Part shown: positions 1-8,645 of the stretch, one piece after another
Numbering within the stretch: position 1 is the stretch's first letter
How the letters are laid out: every line of letters begins with the position of its first letter
NCBI GenBank assembly: GCA_934718275.1
Contig: CAKUZD010000007.1
Location: 1 to 64,000 of the forward strand
DNA from: an uncultured Candidatus Melainabacteria bacterium
GTDB taxonomy: Bacteria; Cyanobacteriota; Vampirovibrionia; Gastranaerophilales; Gastranaerophilaceae
Direction: 5' to 3'
DNA length: 64,000 nucleotides
The notes under the pieces: generated by a model
The model's input: the letters and a program-made list of their open reading frames with translations, nothing else
The model's database searches: none
What the model was told of the DNA's origin: nothing
Position numbers and translations under genes: made by a program

Positions 1-350
1 GTTCGGCAGAGTACCAACTCCGACATATTAATTTACTATTCAATTTTCACAATCTTTGTTGGTTTGCTGTGGTGAAAGGTGCTTCCGCACCCCTCTCACA
101 AAACGTGACATTTAGTCACCTTTTGTTCGGCAGAGTACCAACTCCGACATATTAATTTACTATTCAATTTTCACAATCTTTGTTGGTTTGCTGTGGTGAA
201 AGGTGCTTCCGCACCCCTCTCACAAAACGTGACATTTAGTCACCTTTTGTTCGGCAGAGTACCAACTCCGACATATTAATTTACTATTCAATTTTCACAA
301 TCTTTGTTGGTTTGCTGTGGTGAAAAGTGCTCCCGCACCCTCTCACAAAA
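1..350. repeat. Tandem array of three 124-nt non-coding units
   Basis: A unit starting GTTCGGCAGAGTACCAACTC begins at 1, 125 and 249, so the period is 124 nt. The first two copies look identical; the third diverges after about 80 nt. Each of the first two carries a small hairpin (GTGAC, ATTTA, GTCAC) flanked by A and T runs. The array may continue to the left of the window. No open frame is shared by the copies. Confidence 0.9.
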
Positions 351-463
351 TGATAATCAATCATTCTTTCTTTAGTCGCTCGCGTTAAACGGGGCTACCG
401 GCAAAGCTTGGCGCTTTGAGCGTTCGCCCTCTGCTCGCTTCCGAGAGTACCAACTTTGACATA
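351..463. repeat. Diverged dispersed-repeat module
   Basis: The stretch around 375-440 (CTCGCGTT, then GTTCGCCCTCTGCTCG) resembles the module found at 10671-10787 and 43192-43309. It repeats the phrase GAGTACCAACT of the neighbouring tandem units. No gene is seen here. Confidence 0.5.
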
Positions 464-1063
464 TTATTTGATTTTTTTAAAGAATTCATCAGAAATCAAT
501 TGAGAATATTTATTTTTTTCATTTGCGGATATCAATAGTCGTGGTTTACCTTCTTTAGTTTGTGCTACAGAAACTATTCCACCAACGTCACCTATAGGTA
601 ATTTTTTTACTTTTGCTTCAAATTTTACGTAAGGAACTTCTTTGCCGTATGAATGCATTGTTCCTCGTTTGGTAACTTTTAAGTCATCAACAGATATTGC
701 TTGGTATTTAATTTTACTAATTGCCTTATATAATTTTTCTTCAACATTATCAGATTTCAAATCTTCTTCTGTTAGAATTTTTTTATCTCCGGAATCTACT
801 ACAAACATTTTTTGTCCACTAGCCTTATGTTCTGCTACAACTGCATTGTAGCCCAAAATACCTGCAGCTTTTTCCAGTTCAAACTCATCATTTATGTGAG
901 AAAAATCTCCTACCTTTTTTGCTCTTTCAAGCATTTCATCTTTAGTTGGGTTGAAATAATTTTTTAAATATCCGCTAAATAAGTCTTTACCACCAATTGC
1001 CATAAATCCAATAACGGCAAGTGTTATAATAATTGCTCTAATAAAATTTCTTAAACATCCCAT
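464..1063 (-). CDS. Hypothetical membrane-anchored protein
   Basis: A 199-aa protein with one N-terminal hydrophobic segment (about residues 8-24), followed by a hydrophilic, lysine-rich domain predicted to be extracytoplasmic. I do not recognise the family. The gene is divergent from mutS, with the two starts only about 40 nt apart. The opposite strand shows a small ORF that looks like a shadow. The coding pattern is convincing, but no function can be assigned. Confidence 0.7.
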   Translation of the reverse strand: MGCLRNFIRAIIITLAVIGFMAIGGKDLFSGYLKNYFNPTKDEMLERAKKVGDFSHINDEFELEKAAGILGYNAVVAEHKASGQKMFVVDSGDKKILTEEDLKSDNVEEKLYKAISKIKYQAISVDDLKVTKRGTMHSYGKEVPYVKFEAKVKKLPIGDVGGIVSVAQTKEGKPRLLISANEKNKYSQLISDEFFKKIK

Positions 1064-1100
1064 GTTGAAATCCTTATTATATTATATTATTATTATAACT

Positions 1101-3677
1101 ATGAAAAAAGCAGAAATCAATCTTATTAATACGGCTGACATTAAAGTTGAAGACTTAACTCCGGCGATGCAGGAGTATTTAAAAATTAAGCACCAAAATC
1201 CGGATAAAATTCTTTTATATAGATTAGGTGACTTTTATGAAACTTTTTTTGAAGATGCGGTTACTATGTCTAAGGAATTAGAGCTGACTTTGACAGGTCG
1301 TGAACAAGGTAAATTTGGCAGAATCCCTCTTGCCGGAATTCCTGCTAAAGCTGTAAATCCATATATAGAAAAGCTTGTACAGAAAAATTATAAAGTTATA
1401 ATATGCGATCAACTGGAAGATCCTAAATTCGCAAAGGGGCTTGTTAAACGTGGGGTTACACGTATTATTACGTCCGGTACTTTGACTGAAAGTGATTTTT
1501 TACAACAGAATTCAAATAATTATATATGTGCACTTTTTAAGGAAGAAAAAAGTGGTATATGGGGATTTTCTTATGCGGATATTTCTACAGGTGAGTTTAA
1601 AGTAACTCAGGCTCCATTTGAGCTAATATTAGCTGAACTTACCAGGATTGCTCCCGCAGAAGTTGTTGGGCCTTCTGTTAAACAGAAAATTATGCCGTTT
1701 CAGATTGTGCCTGATGAAAAGATTGATTTGCCGGAAGAAATTACAAAAATTTATAATTGTTCTAAGATTCCTGCAAATGTTTTTGATGCTAATTTTGCTG
1801 AAAATAACTTAAAAGCTGTTTTTCAGGCAAATAGTTTGGAGTCGTTTGGTTATGAACGATACAAAACAGGATTTAGAGCTGCAGGAGCTTTGCTTGCGTA
1901 TGTATGGGAAACATTAAAAGATAATGTTCCAAAATTTGAACGAATTGAACCTTATGAATTATCAGAATACATGATTTTAGATGGCAGTACTAGAAAAAAT
2001 CTTGAATTAACTGAAACGTTACGTGATAAAAATAAATTTGGTTCTCTTTTGTGGGCAATTGACAAAACCAAAACTAATATGGGAGCAAGGTTACTAAAAA
2101 ATTGGGTTTGCCAACCATTAAAAAGAGTTGATGATATTTTGACAAGACAAAATTCTGTTTCAGAACTTGTTGAGAAAACCGAATATAGGTTAGAAATTGG
2201 GAATTTGTTAGAAAAAATCTATGATATTCAACGTTTAGCTACACGTATGTCAAATAGTTCTGCAAATCCTAAAGATTTTTTGAGTTTAAAAACTTCTTTA
2301 ATGTTGTTGCCTGAATTACTTGAGGCAACCAATAACCTTGAATATAATCCTCTTGCTGAGATTAATTTATACAAGGATGAAATAGCTGATTATACTGCAT
2401 TAATAGATAAAACAATTTCGGAAAATGCATCTGCATTAATTAAAGAAGGCGGGATTTTAAAAGAAGGAGTGTCCGGTGAGCTGGATTACTTTAGAGAACT
2501 CTTGACCGGTGGTGAAAAATGGTTAAAAACTTTTGAAGAAGAAGAACGAGAAAAAACCGGTATAAAAACTCTGAAAATAGGTTTTAATAAGGTCTTTGGA
2601 TATTTTATTGAAATTTCAAATTCTTACTTAAATCAAATTCCTGACGGTTATATTAGAAAACAAACTTTAACCAATGGCGAGAGATTTATTACAGAAGAAT
2701 TAAAAAAACATGAAGACGATGTTCTTTCTGCGAAATTCAAATCAACAGAATTGGAATATAAACTATTCTGTGATTTTAGAGAATATTCAAAAGAATTTGT
2801 TTCTAAGATAAGGGAAATAGCAGAATGTATTGCAAGATGTGATGTTTTTACAGCTCTTGCAGATGTGGCAGCAGAAAATAATTTCTGCAAACCAATAGTT
2901 GATGAATCAGATGATTTTGTTGTAAAAAATGGGCGTCATCCAGTGTTAGAAAAAATATTACCGCTTGGAGAATATGTTCCTAATGATTTGGAGTTGAAAT
3001 GTAATTCTATTGATACAACTCAATTTATGATTTTAACAGGGCCGAACATGGCCGGGAAATCGACATATATGCGTCAGAATGCTTTAATTGCAATTTTAGC
3101 TCAAATTGGTTCTTGGGTTCCGGCAGATTATGCTAAAATTGGAATTATAGATAAAATTTTTACAAGAGTAGGAGCATCTGATGATTTAACTTTAGGTCAA
3201 TCAACATTTATGGTTGAGATGATTGAAACCGCTTGTATTTTAAATTCTGCAACGGATAGAAGTTTCATTTTGTTGGATGAAATCGGTCGTGGAACAAGTA
3301 CTTACGATGGTGTCGCAATTGCTTGGTCTGTTGCAGAATATATTGCGACAAAAATAAAAGCCAGATGTATTTTTGCAACTCATTATCATGAATTGAATGT
3401 AATGACAAAAAATTACCCGCAAATTAAAAATTATAGGATTACAATAACAGAAGAAAATGGTGAGATTGAATTTTTACGAAAAATAGTTCAAGGTGGAGCA
3501 AGCAAAAGCTATGGTATTCAAGTTGCTAAAATGGCAGGCTTGCCGTCAAGTGTTATTAAACGCTCACAAGAACTTATGACAAGGATGCAAAAAGATTATT
3601 CAAACAACCTTGCAACTCGCAAAAAGAGTGCGGATGTGCCGACAGTCGATGTTCCACAATTGAATTTGTTTAATTAA
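1101..3677 (+). CDS. mutS: DNA mismatch repair protein MutS
   Basis: MutS recognises mismatched or looped DNA and starts mismatch repair. The N-terminal mismatch-binding motif GDFYETFFEDA (Phe-x-Glu type) lies near residue 43. The Walker A motif GPNMAGKST is near residue 648, followed by LLDEIGRGTSTYDG (Walker B/signature) and ATHYHEL. The length of about 858 aa is normal for the family. The frame is open back to an ATG at 1062, but that would overlap the divergent neighbour's start, and the region has no Shine-Dalgarno. The ATG at 1101 (MKKAEINLIN) fits the family better. No mutL is visible nearby. Confidence 0.96.
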   Translation: MKKAEINLINTADIKVEDLTPAMQEYLKIKHQNPDKILLYRLGDFYETFFEDAVTMSKELELTLTGREQGKFGRIPLAGIPAKAVNPYIEKLVQKNYKVIICDQLEDPKFAKGLVKRGVTRIITSGTLTESDFLQQNSNNYICALFKEEKSGIWGFSYADISTGEFKVTQAPFELILAELTRIAPAEVVGPSVKQKIMPFQIVPDEKIDLPEEITKIYNCSKIPANVFDANFAENNLKAVFQANSLESFGYERYKTGFRAAGALLAYVWETLKDNVPKFERIEPYELSEYMILDGSTRKNLELTETLRDKNKFGSLLWAIDKTKTNMGARLLKNWVCQPLKRVDDILTRQNSVSELVEKTEYRLEIGNLLEKIYDIQRLATRMSNSSANPKDFLSLKTSLMLLPELLEATNNLEYNPLAEINLYKDEIADYTALIDKTISENASALIKEGGILKEGVSGELDYFRELLTGGEKWLKTFEEEEREKTGIKTLKIGFNKVFGYFIEISNSYLNQIPDGYIRKQTLTNGERFITEELKKHEDDVLSAKFKSTELEYKLFCDFREYSKEFVSKIREIAECIARCDVFTALADVAAENNFCKPIVDESDDFVVKNGRHPVLEKILPLGEYVPNDLELKCNSIDTTQFMILTGPNMAGKSTYMRQNALIAILAQIGSWVPADYAKIGIIDKIFTRVGASDDLTLGQSTFMVEMIETACILNSATDRSFILLDEIGRGTSTYDGVAIAWSVAEYIATKIKARCIFATHYHELNVMTKNYPQIKNYRITITEENGEIEFLRKIVQGGASKSYGIQVAKMAGLPSSVIKRSQELMTRMQKDYSNNLATRKKSADVPTVDVPQLNLFN

Positions 3678-3841
3678 ATTGTGAAAAAGTCAAGGAAATC
3701 TTGATTAATTGCAGATGGTTTTTCCGCAAATGCAATAAAACTCAATACGACTGGGTCATTCAGGTCGTAAGTTTTGTATTTTGGATATTTTTCTAAGTTT
3801 GGGTATAAAATTTTAAGATTTTCTGAAATTATTTCTTCCAT
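3674..3841 (-). CDS. Small 55-aa hypothetical protein
   Basis: A 55-aa frame starts MEEIISENLKILYPNLEKYP and is acidic and soluble, with no membrane segment. A Shine-Dalgarno (GAGGT) sits at the right distance from the ATG at 3841. The stop codon overlaps the mutS stop from the opposite strand by 4 nt. The GAGG lies in the stem of the terminator-like hairpin at 3846-3876, so the hairpin could hide the ribosome site on this strand. I do not recognise the family. Short length limits confidence. Confidence 0.5.
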   Translation of the reverse strand: MEEIISENLKILYPNLEKYPKYKTYDLNDPVVLSFIAFAEKPSAINQDFLDFFTI

Positions 3842-3845
3842 AATT

Positions 3846-3880
3846 AAACCTCATTATCTTATTAATAATGAGGTTTTTTA
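3846..3880 (+). terminator. Rho-independent terminator after mutS
   Basis: A 12-bp stem (AAACCTCATTAT at 3846-3857 with ATAATGAGGTTT at 3865-3876), a 7-nt loop and a run of six T mark the end of the mutS transcript. On the minus strand the same hairpin precedes the 55-aa ORF. Confidence 0.75.
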
Positions 3881-3984
3881 TTTTGTCAAGATTTTGATAT
3901 AAGAAATGCCGTAATCTCATTATTTTTAATATTTTTGGATTACATTTATTACTTAGTTCTTTGTAATGGGATTTAAAAGCTTTA

Positions 3985-5112
3985 TTACTTAATCAGATTT
4001 TTATAATGTTCATTGTAAAAATCGCCAAATCTATCTTCCAAAATAGCTTGTCTGCATTTTTGAGAAAAGTCTACCAAAAATTTTATATTATGGATAGATA
4101 ATAAGGTTGAAGCTGTACTTTCGCCACATCTCCACAAATGTCTTATATATGCTCTTGAATGATTTTTGCAAGCGTAACAATTACAACCTTCAACTAACGG
4201 GCGTTCATCATCGTAATATTTTTGTGTTTTAATATTTGACTTCCCTTCCCAAGTAAAGAAAGAACCATGACGAGCATTTCTTGTTGGAAGTACACAATCA
4301 AACATATCAACGCCTCGTTTAATACCGTCTAATAAATCTTCAGGTGTACCTACCCCCATTAAATATCTAGGTTTGTTGTTTGGTAATAATGGGGCTGTAA
4401 ATTCAACAAAATGGTTCATTATATCTTTTGTTTCGCCAACACTCAAACCACCTATTGCGTAGCCAACAGCATCATAAGATGAAATTATAGCAGCACTTTC
4501 TTTTCGCAAGTCATCATAAAAAGCACCCTGAACAATCGGGAACAAAGCTTGGTGAGGATTAGTTTTTGCTTTAAAACATCTTTCCAACCACCTGTGAGTT
4601 CTTTCCATCGCTTTTTTAGCAGTGTCGTAATCACAAGGGAACGGTGCACATTGGTCAAATGCCATAATAATATCAGCTCCGATATCCTGTTGAATTTCCA
4701 TAGAAACTTCAGGATTTATAAAATGCTTTTTTCCATCTTTGGGGTCACGAAATTCAACTCCATCCTCCCCAATTTTGTTTAAATGGGAAAGAGAAAACAC
4801 TTGGAAACCTCCAGAGTCTGTTAATACAGGTTTGTGCCAATTCATCCAATTATGAATTCCTCCAAACTGTTTTATTAGCTTTGTTCCGGCTCTCAAATAC
4901 AGATGATAAGAGTTTGATAACATTATTTGAGCATTGGTATCAACTATTTGCTCTGCGGTAAGTGTTTTTACTGCAGAATTAGTTCCCACTGGCATAAAAA
5001 TAGGTGTAAGAATTGAACCGTGAGGAGTATTCAGGATGCCGGCTCTGGCACCTGTTTGTTTACATTCGTGAACTAATTCATAAGAGAAATTTTCGTGAGC
5101 GTTATCTCGCAT
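3985..5112 (-). CDS. tgt: tRNA-guanine transglycosylase
   Basis: Tgt exchanges guanine-34 for preQ1 in tRNAs with GUN anticodons, the committed step of queuosine modification. The substrate-pocket motif DSGGFQVFSL starts at D99, and the nucleophilic aspartate is D272 in FDCVLPTRNAR. The zinc site is C310, C312, C315 and H341. At 375 aa it has the bacterial length. Its ATG overlaps the ndk stop by one base (TAATG), so the two are probably translationally coupled. No other queuosine gene is seen in the window. Confidence 0.96.
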   Translation of the reverse strand: MRDNAHENFSYELVHECKQTGARAGILNTPHGSILTPIFMPVGTNSAVKTLTAEQIVDTNAQIMLSNSYHLYLRAGTKLIKQFGGIHNWMNWHKPVLTDSGGFQVFSLSHLNKIGEDGVEFRDPKDGKKHFINPEVSMEIQQDIGADIIMAFDQCAPFPCDYDTAKKAMERTHRWLERCFKAKTNPHQALFPIVQGAFYDDLRKESAAIISSYDAVGYAIGGLSVGETKDIMNHFVEFTAPLLPNNKPRYLMGVGTPEDLLDGIKRGVDMFDCVLPTRNARHGSFFTWEGKSNIKTQKYYDDERPLVEGCNCYACKNHSRAYIRHLWRCGESTASTLLSIHNIKFLVDFSQKCRQAILEDRFGDFYNEHYKNLIK

Positions 5113-5585
5113 TAATCTTCGCCTATACTTTCTGTAATTAATTCCATCATATTTTTGTAATCAGGACAAAGTTCTTCCGGTTTGAAGTAAATATTAATTT
5201 CTCTTTCAGCACTTTCGATACTGTCAGAACCGTGAACAGTGTTATATGCTTTTAATTGAGCATAATCTGCTCTAATAGAACCAACATCAGCTTCGCAAGG
5301 ATCTGTGCCACCTAGCACGTGACGAATACCTTGAACAGCTTGATATCCTTGAAATACCATTGCAACAATCGGGCCACTTGTAATATATTTTACAAGATTT
5401 GGATAAAAAGGTTTTCCTACGTGTTCTGCGTAATGTTTAGCAGCAATTTCTTCTGTAACTTGAAGCATTTTCATACCAATTAATTTGTAACCTTTTTTTT
5501 CAAAACGGCTGATAATTTCTCCAATAAAACCTCTTTTAACACCATCCGGTTTAATTGCAACAAATGTTCTTTCTTCTTTATACAT
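5112..5585 (-). CDS. ndk: Nucleoside diphosphate kinase
   Basis: Ndk balances NTP and dNTP pools by moving the gamma phosphate through a phosphohistidine. The protein shows TFVAIKPDGVKRG at the N-terminus and the active histidine in NTVHGSDS. The frame is open 8 codons further upstream. I chose the ATG at 5585 because a strong GGAGG lies just before it and MYKEERTFVAIKPDG aligns with known starts. The C-terminus (about 15 aa after ICPDYKN-like sequence) is slightly longer than usual. It is the first gene of an ndk-tgt pair. Confidence 0.95.
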   Translation of the reverse strand: MYKEERTFVAIKPDGVKRGFIGEIISRFEKKGYKLIGMKMLQVTEEIAAKHYAEHVGKPFYPNLVKYITSGPIVAMVFQGYQAVQGIRHVLGGTDPCEADVGSIRADYAQLKAYNTVHGSDSIESAEREINIYFKPEELCPDYKNMMELITESIGED

Positions 5586-5630
5586 AATTCCTCCAATTCG
5601 TATTATCATACTAGCATAAACAAACGATAT

Positions 5631-6941
5631 TTAACAGTTTTCAAGTTTTTTGATGCTTTTGAACATCATTGACAACATAATTGTGCAGAGCATTATTGCA
5701 GCAGCAACTAACCCAAACCAAAAACCTCTAATATTCAAATGATATTTAAACGCAAGTGTATAACCTAAAGGAATTGCAATTAACCAATAAGCTATAAAGT
5801 TTGAAAGCAATACAATTCCGGTTCTTTTCATTCCTTTGAAAATGCCGGCAAGTGCAACTTGCAAACCGTCAAACACTTGGAATACAGCTAAGACATATAA
5901 AATTGGAACAGATATTTTTACTAATATATTGTCCTGCGTGAATAGCCCAACAAGAAAATGAGGGAATGAAGCGAATGTAAAAGCACTACATAACATAAAA
6001 CCAACGCACATTACAATTCCTACGAAAGAGTAACGTTTTAAATCTTTAATGTTTCCTGCTCCATTAGCAAAACCTACTTTCACGGCAATTGCGTTCGAAA
6101 TGGCAAGAGGAACCATAAATGAAATAGTAGTTAATGTGCATACTAAATTTTGAGCAGCGGCATAAACTCCGGAAACTCTACCCATAATTATTGCAATACT
6201 GTTAAAAGCAATAAATTCAACTAAAATTGCACAAGAAATTGGTATCCCTATTTTTATCAAATTCTTGTAATATTCGCGGTCTTTATAATTGTTGAAATTC
6301 ATTGTTTTAAAACAATAAATTAACAATGCAAACCCCATAAAATACCTAACGACAAAACTTGCAATAGCTAATCCTAGAGCTCCCAAAGAAGGTATAATTC
6401 CCCATCCGAATACTAAAAGAACGTTAACTGCAATATTTAAAAATACAGAAATTGCAGTTACAAGGTTTGGGAACATTACAACTTCGAAAGCTTGTAAAAA
6501 TTCTTTTAATGCTGCATGGAGATAAGCTCCGAATGTTGCAAATGCGGTTACAAACATATATTGTTTTATCATTGGGACAAGTTTTGGGTCGAATTTTAAG
6601 TAATCTATTACAGGAATAAATGCTAAAACTGCAAACATAACAATTATTGCTAAAAGCATCGCAAATCTGATTGTCGGGTAAAAATATTTCTTTGCCGATT
6701 TTTTCTCGCCTCTAAAATTCGAAAGTAAAGGAGAAACGCTTGATATTAAACCGATACCAAAAGTTTGGATACAATTTGTTATTGCAGTTGCAATACTAAT
6801 GGCTGCAAGAGTGTCTGTTGAATGATGTCCTGCAATTAAAACATCTCCCGCTCCAATTAAAATGAAACCAAGATTTCCCATAATAATTGGCAGCGCTATA
6901 TTTAATAATTCTTTGGCATAGTGTCTAAATTGTGTACTCAT
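5631..6941 (-). CDS. MATE-family efflux transporter
   Basis: A 436-aa protein with about 12 hydrophobic segments in two similar halves, as in the MATE (NorM/DinF) family of Na+- or H+-driven exporters of organic cations. The N-terminal region ELLNIALPIIMGNLGFILIG and the phrase ADVLIAGHHS-like GAGDVLIAGHH are typical. It lies 45 nt upstream of ndk, possibly in the same transcript. The substrate cannot be read from sequence. Confidence 0.88.
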   Translation of the reverse strand: MSTQFRHYAKELLNIALPIIMGNLGFILIGAGDVLIAGHHSTDTLAAISIATAITNCIQTFGIGLISSVSPLLSNFRGEKKSAKKYFYPTIRFAMLLAIIVMFAVLAFIPVIDYLKFDPKLVPMIKQYMFVTAFATFGAYLHAALKEFLQAFEVVMFPNLVTAISVFLNIAVNVLLVFGWGIIPSLGALGLAIASFVVRYFMGFALLIYCFKTMNFNNYKDREYYKNLIKIGIPISCAILVEFIAFNSIAIIMGRVSGVYAAAQNLVCTLTTISFMVPLAISNAIAVKVGFANGAGNIKDLKRYSFVGIVMCVGFMLCSAFTFASFPHFLVGLFTQDNILVKISVPILYVLAVFQVFDGLQVALAGIFKGMKRTGIVLLSNFIAYWLIAIPLGYTLAFKYHLNIRGFWFGLVAAAIMLCTIMLSMMFKSIKKLENC

Positions 6942-7014
6942 ACGAAAAAATTATAGCATAAACATTTTGGATATATAAACTTTTAGGTTAACAAAAGTTT
7001 AACAAAGCAACAGA

Positions 7015-7695
7015 TTATTTGTTTTCTTCTAACTTAATTTGCTGCCAAGGATAATCTTTGCTGATTTGCCAACCGTCAATTTGTATGAGTCTCGTGCAGG
7101 CGTGTCTTCTTCCAATAGAACTGATTTCCGGATTATCAACATTTCCGTATTTACAGTAATCTAATATTTGATTACGTGTTTTATTTTCGTAACCTTTCAT
7201 TGAAGTATAAAATTTCCCGTCTGTAAATTGAAAAAGGAAAGTGTGTCTGCCATCAAACCCTCCTCCTTCGGATGTATCAGCTTTAATATTACAATATTTT
7301 ACGTCTACACAATAAAAAAGAAACATTATGTCATAATTTACATAGGCATTAAAACCGGAGCCATCGGCTAATGCTACAAAAAATCCTGTAGGCGTGCTAT
7401 TTTGGTTTATAGATTTAATATATTTTCCAAGATTGTCGTTGTACCAAGCTTCAAGTCCTTCTCCATTTCGAGTAGCATTTTCCGGAAATATATAAGTTGC
7501 TCCTTGACTTATACCTTCATCTTCTGCCCAACTGTATGTTGCTTGGCTCATAATTGAATAAAATTTGGCAAGTTTTGATGCAATAACCTTTTTCTGGTGA
7601 TTTTCTATTAAAACAGGTAAGGTCATAGCTGCAACAACACCGATAATTCCAAGTGTAATTAAGACTTCAGCAAGTGTGAAAGCAAATTTTTTCAT
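7015..7695 (-). CDS. Type IV pilin-like protein (pseudopilin)
   Basis: A 226-aa protein with a prepilin N-terminus: short basic leader MKKFA, then FTLAEVLITLGIIGVVAA, including the conserved Glu at +5. The residue before the expected cut is Ala, not the usual Gly. The rest is a soluble head with several cysteines. AGGAGA precedes the ATG. Members of this family are assembled by type II secretion or type IV pilus machinery, but none is in the window. The gene is divergent from a small XRE regulator at 7828, with palindromes between them. Confidence 0.88.
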   Translation of the reverse strand: MKKFAFTLAEVLITLGIIGVVAAMTLPVLIENHQKKVIASKLAKFYSIMSQATYSWAEDEGISQGATYIFPENATRNGEGLEAWYNDNLGKYIKSINQNSTPTGFFVALADGSGFNAYVNYDIMFLFYCVDVKYCNIKADTSEGGGFDGRHTFLFQFTDGKFYTSMKGYENKTRNQILDYCKYGNVDNPEISSIGRRHACTRLIQIDGWQISKDYPWQQIKLEENK

Positions 7696-7712
7696 ATTTT
7701 CTCCTGATTTTC

Positions 7713-7793
7713 TACTATTCAGTAGTATTATATTTTATGCATGTAAATCTTATTATAACACGATTTTGTACAATTTTCAACTATGGAGTAGTT
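7713..7793. promoter_or_regulatory. Two palindromes between pseudopilin and XRE genes
   Basis: CTACT-ATTC-AGTAG at 7713-7726 and AACTA-TGGAG-TAGTT at 7779-7793 have perfect arms. Both contain the near-repeat ACTAT(TC/GG)AGTAGT (7715-7727 and 7780-7792). One lies close to the pseudopilin start and the other 35 nt before the XRE start. This is a plausible operator pair for the XRE protein; binding is inferred. Confidence 0.5.
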
Positions 7794-7827
7794 TAATTTT
7801 TTTGTAAATTTTTTCTAAAATTTTTTT

Positions 7828-8061
7828 ATGGGTAAAAAAATTTACAAGTTTGATAAAGTTCTATGCAGAAAATTTGGACAAAAAATCCATAACTTTAGAC
7901 TGAATAATGAATTCAGTCAGGAAGAACTTGCTTTTCGTGCAAATATATCTCCGAGTTACATGAGCGCAATTGAAAGGGGAATAACTGATACTACAATTTC
8001 TACAGCAAAAAGAATTGCAAAAGCTTTAGATGTAAAACTTACAGAACTTTTTGAGTTTTAA
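7828..8061 (+). CDS. XRE-family HTH regulator
   Basis: A 77-aa protein that is almost only a Cro/C1-type helix-turn-helix: KIHNFRLNNEFSQEELAFRA, then NISPSYMSAIERGITDTTIS. No second domain is present. Such single-domain regulators usually act as dimers on short palindromes. It is divergent from a pseudopilin gene, an arrangement seen again at 13580-14668. No good Shine-Dalgarno is visible. Its stop overlaps the convergent gene's stop by 4 nt. Confidence 0.9.
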   Translation: MGKKIYKFDKVLCRKFGQKIHNFRLNNEFSQEELAFRANISPSYMSAIERGITDTTISTAKRIAKALDVKLTELFEF

Positions 8062-8465
8062 GCATTAAAATCTAATTTATTGCCAACTCCTTTACTTTTT
8101 AATGCTTGAGCCTGCATTTTGATTTCGCGGGCTTTAGAAGCTACATTATAATCTTGATTAGAAGGAGCGGAAGGAGCCATAGCAGCTCTTACAACCGTAT
8201 TGGCATCATCAATTGTTTTTTGCGGATTATTGGGGTTTAATGAAGGCATTTTTATATCAACATGTCCACCTACAGGAATTCCATCTGCATTTTTCTCAAT
8301 TACAATAGAACCTGCCAAATTTCCTCCTGCAGCTTTATGAGCTGCTTCGTGAGCATAAATTTCATTATAATTTTTAGTAATCAAAGCTTCTTTTTGAGCT
8401 CTTTGTTGTTCCTTTTGTTTCTCTATAGGATTTGAAAATTGATAAAATAAGTTAATACCTGCCAT
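8058..8465 (-). CDS. SprA-related putative metalloprotease domain protein
   Basis: A 135-aa protein with a HEAAH (HExxH) zinc motif in IYAHEAAHKAAGG. It is followed by GIPVGGHVDI, NPQKTIDDANTVVRAAMAPS and PSNQDYNVASKA, the pattern of the SprA-related family as I recall it. I chose the ATG at 8465 because GAGGA lies 6 nt before it; the frame continues 5 codons upstream to a GTG. No signal peptide is visible. Usual members are longer, so this is a minimal form. The substrate is unknown. Confidence 0.75.
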   Translation of the reverse strand: MAGINLFYQFSNPIEKQKEQQRAQKEALITKNYNEIYAHEAAHKAAGGNLAGSIVIEKNADGIPVGGHVDIKMPSLNPNNPQKTIDDANTVVRAAMAPSAPSNQDYNVASKAREIKMQAQALKSKGVGNKLDFNA

Positions 8466-8595
8466 ACAAAATCCTCGCACACATATTACCTGCTATAATT
8501 GTAACATATTTTTTTTTGTTTGGCAAGTTAATGTTATAGTAATGTTTCAAAAGGGTAATTTTTTTGTTAAATGTAGTTGTATAATATTATTGTAT

Positions 8596-8626
8596 TTAAA
8601 AAGGCAGATTTTTAAATCTGCCTTTT
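8596..8626 (-). terminator. Terminator after thrS
   Basis: Stem of 13 bp (AAAAGGCAGATTT at 8599-8611 with its complement at 8614-8626). On the minus strand it ends in a U run, 20 nt past the thrS stop. Confidence 0.75.
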
Positions 8627-8645
8627 GGTTATTTAGAATTGATTT

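Noticed and set aside
1..350. Possible CRISPR array
   Set aside because: Units are 124 nt in direct tandem with no unique spacers between short repeats. No cas gene is in the window.
5586..5609. Longer start of ndk (8 extra codons)
   Set aside because: The GGAGG ribosome site lies inside this stretch and points to the ATG at 5585.
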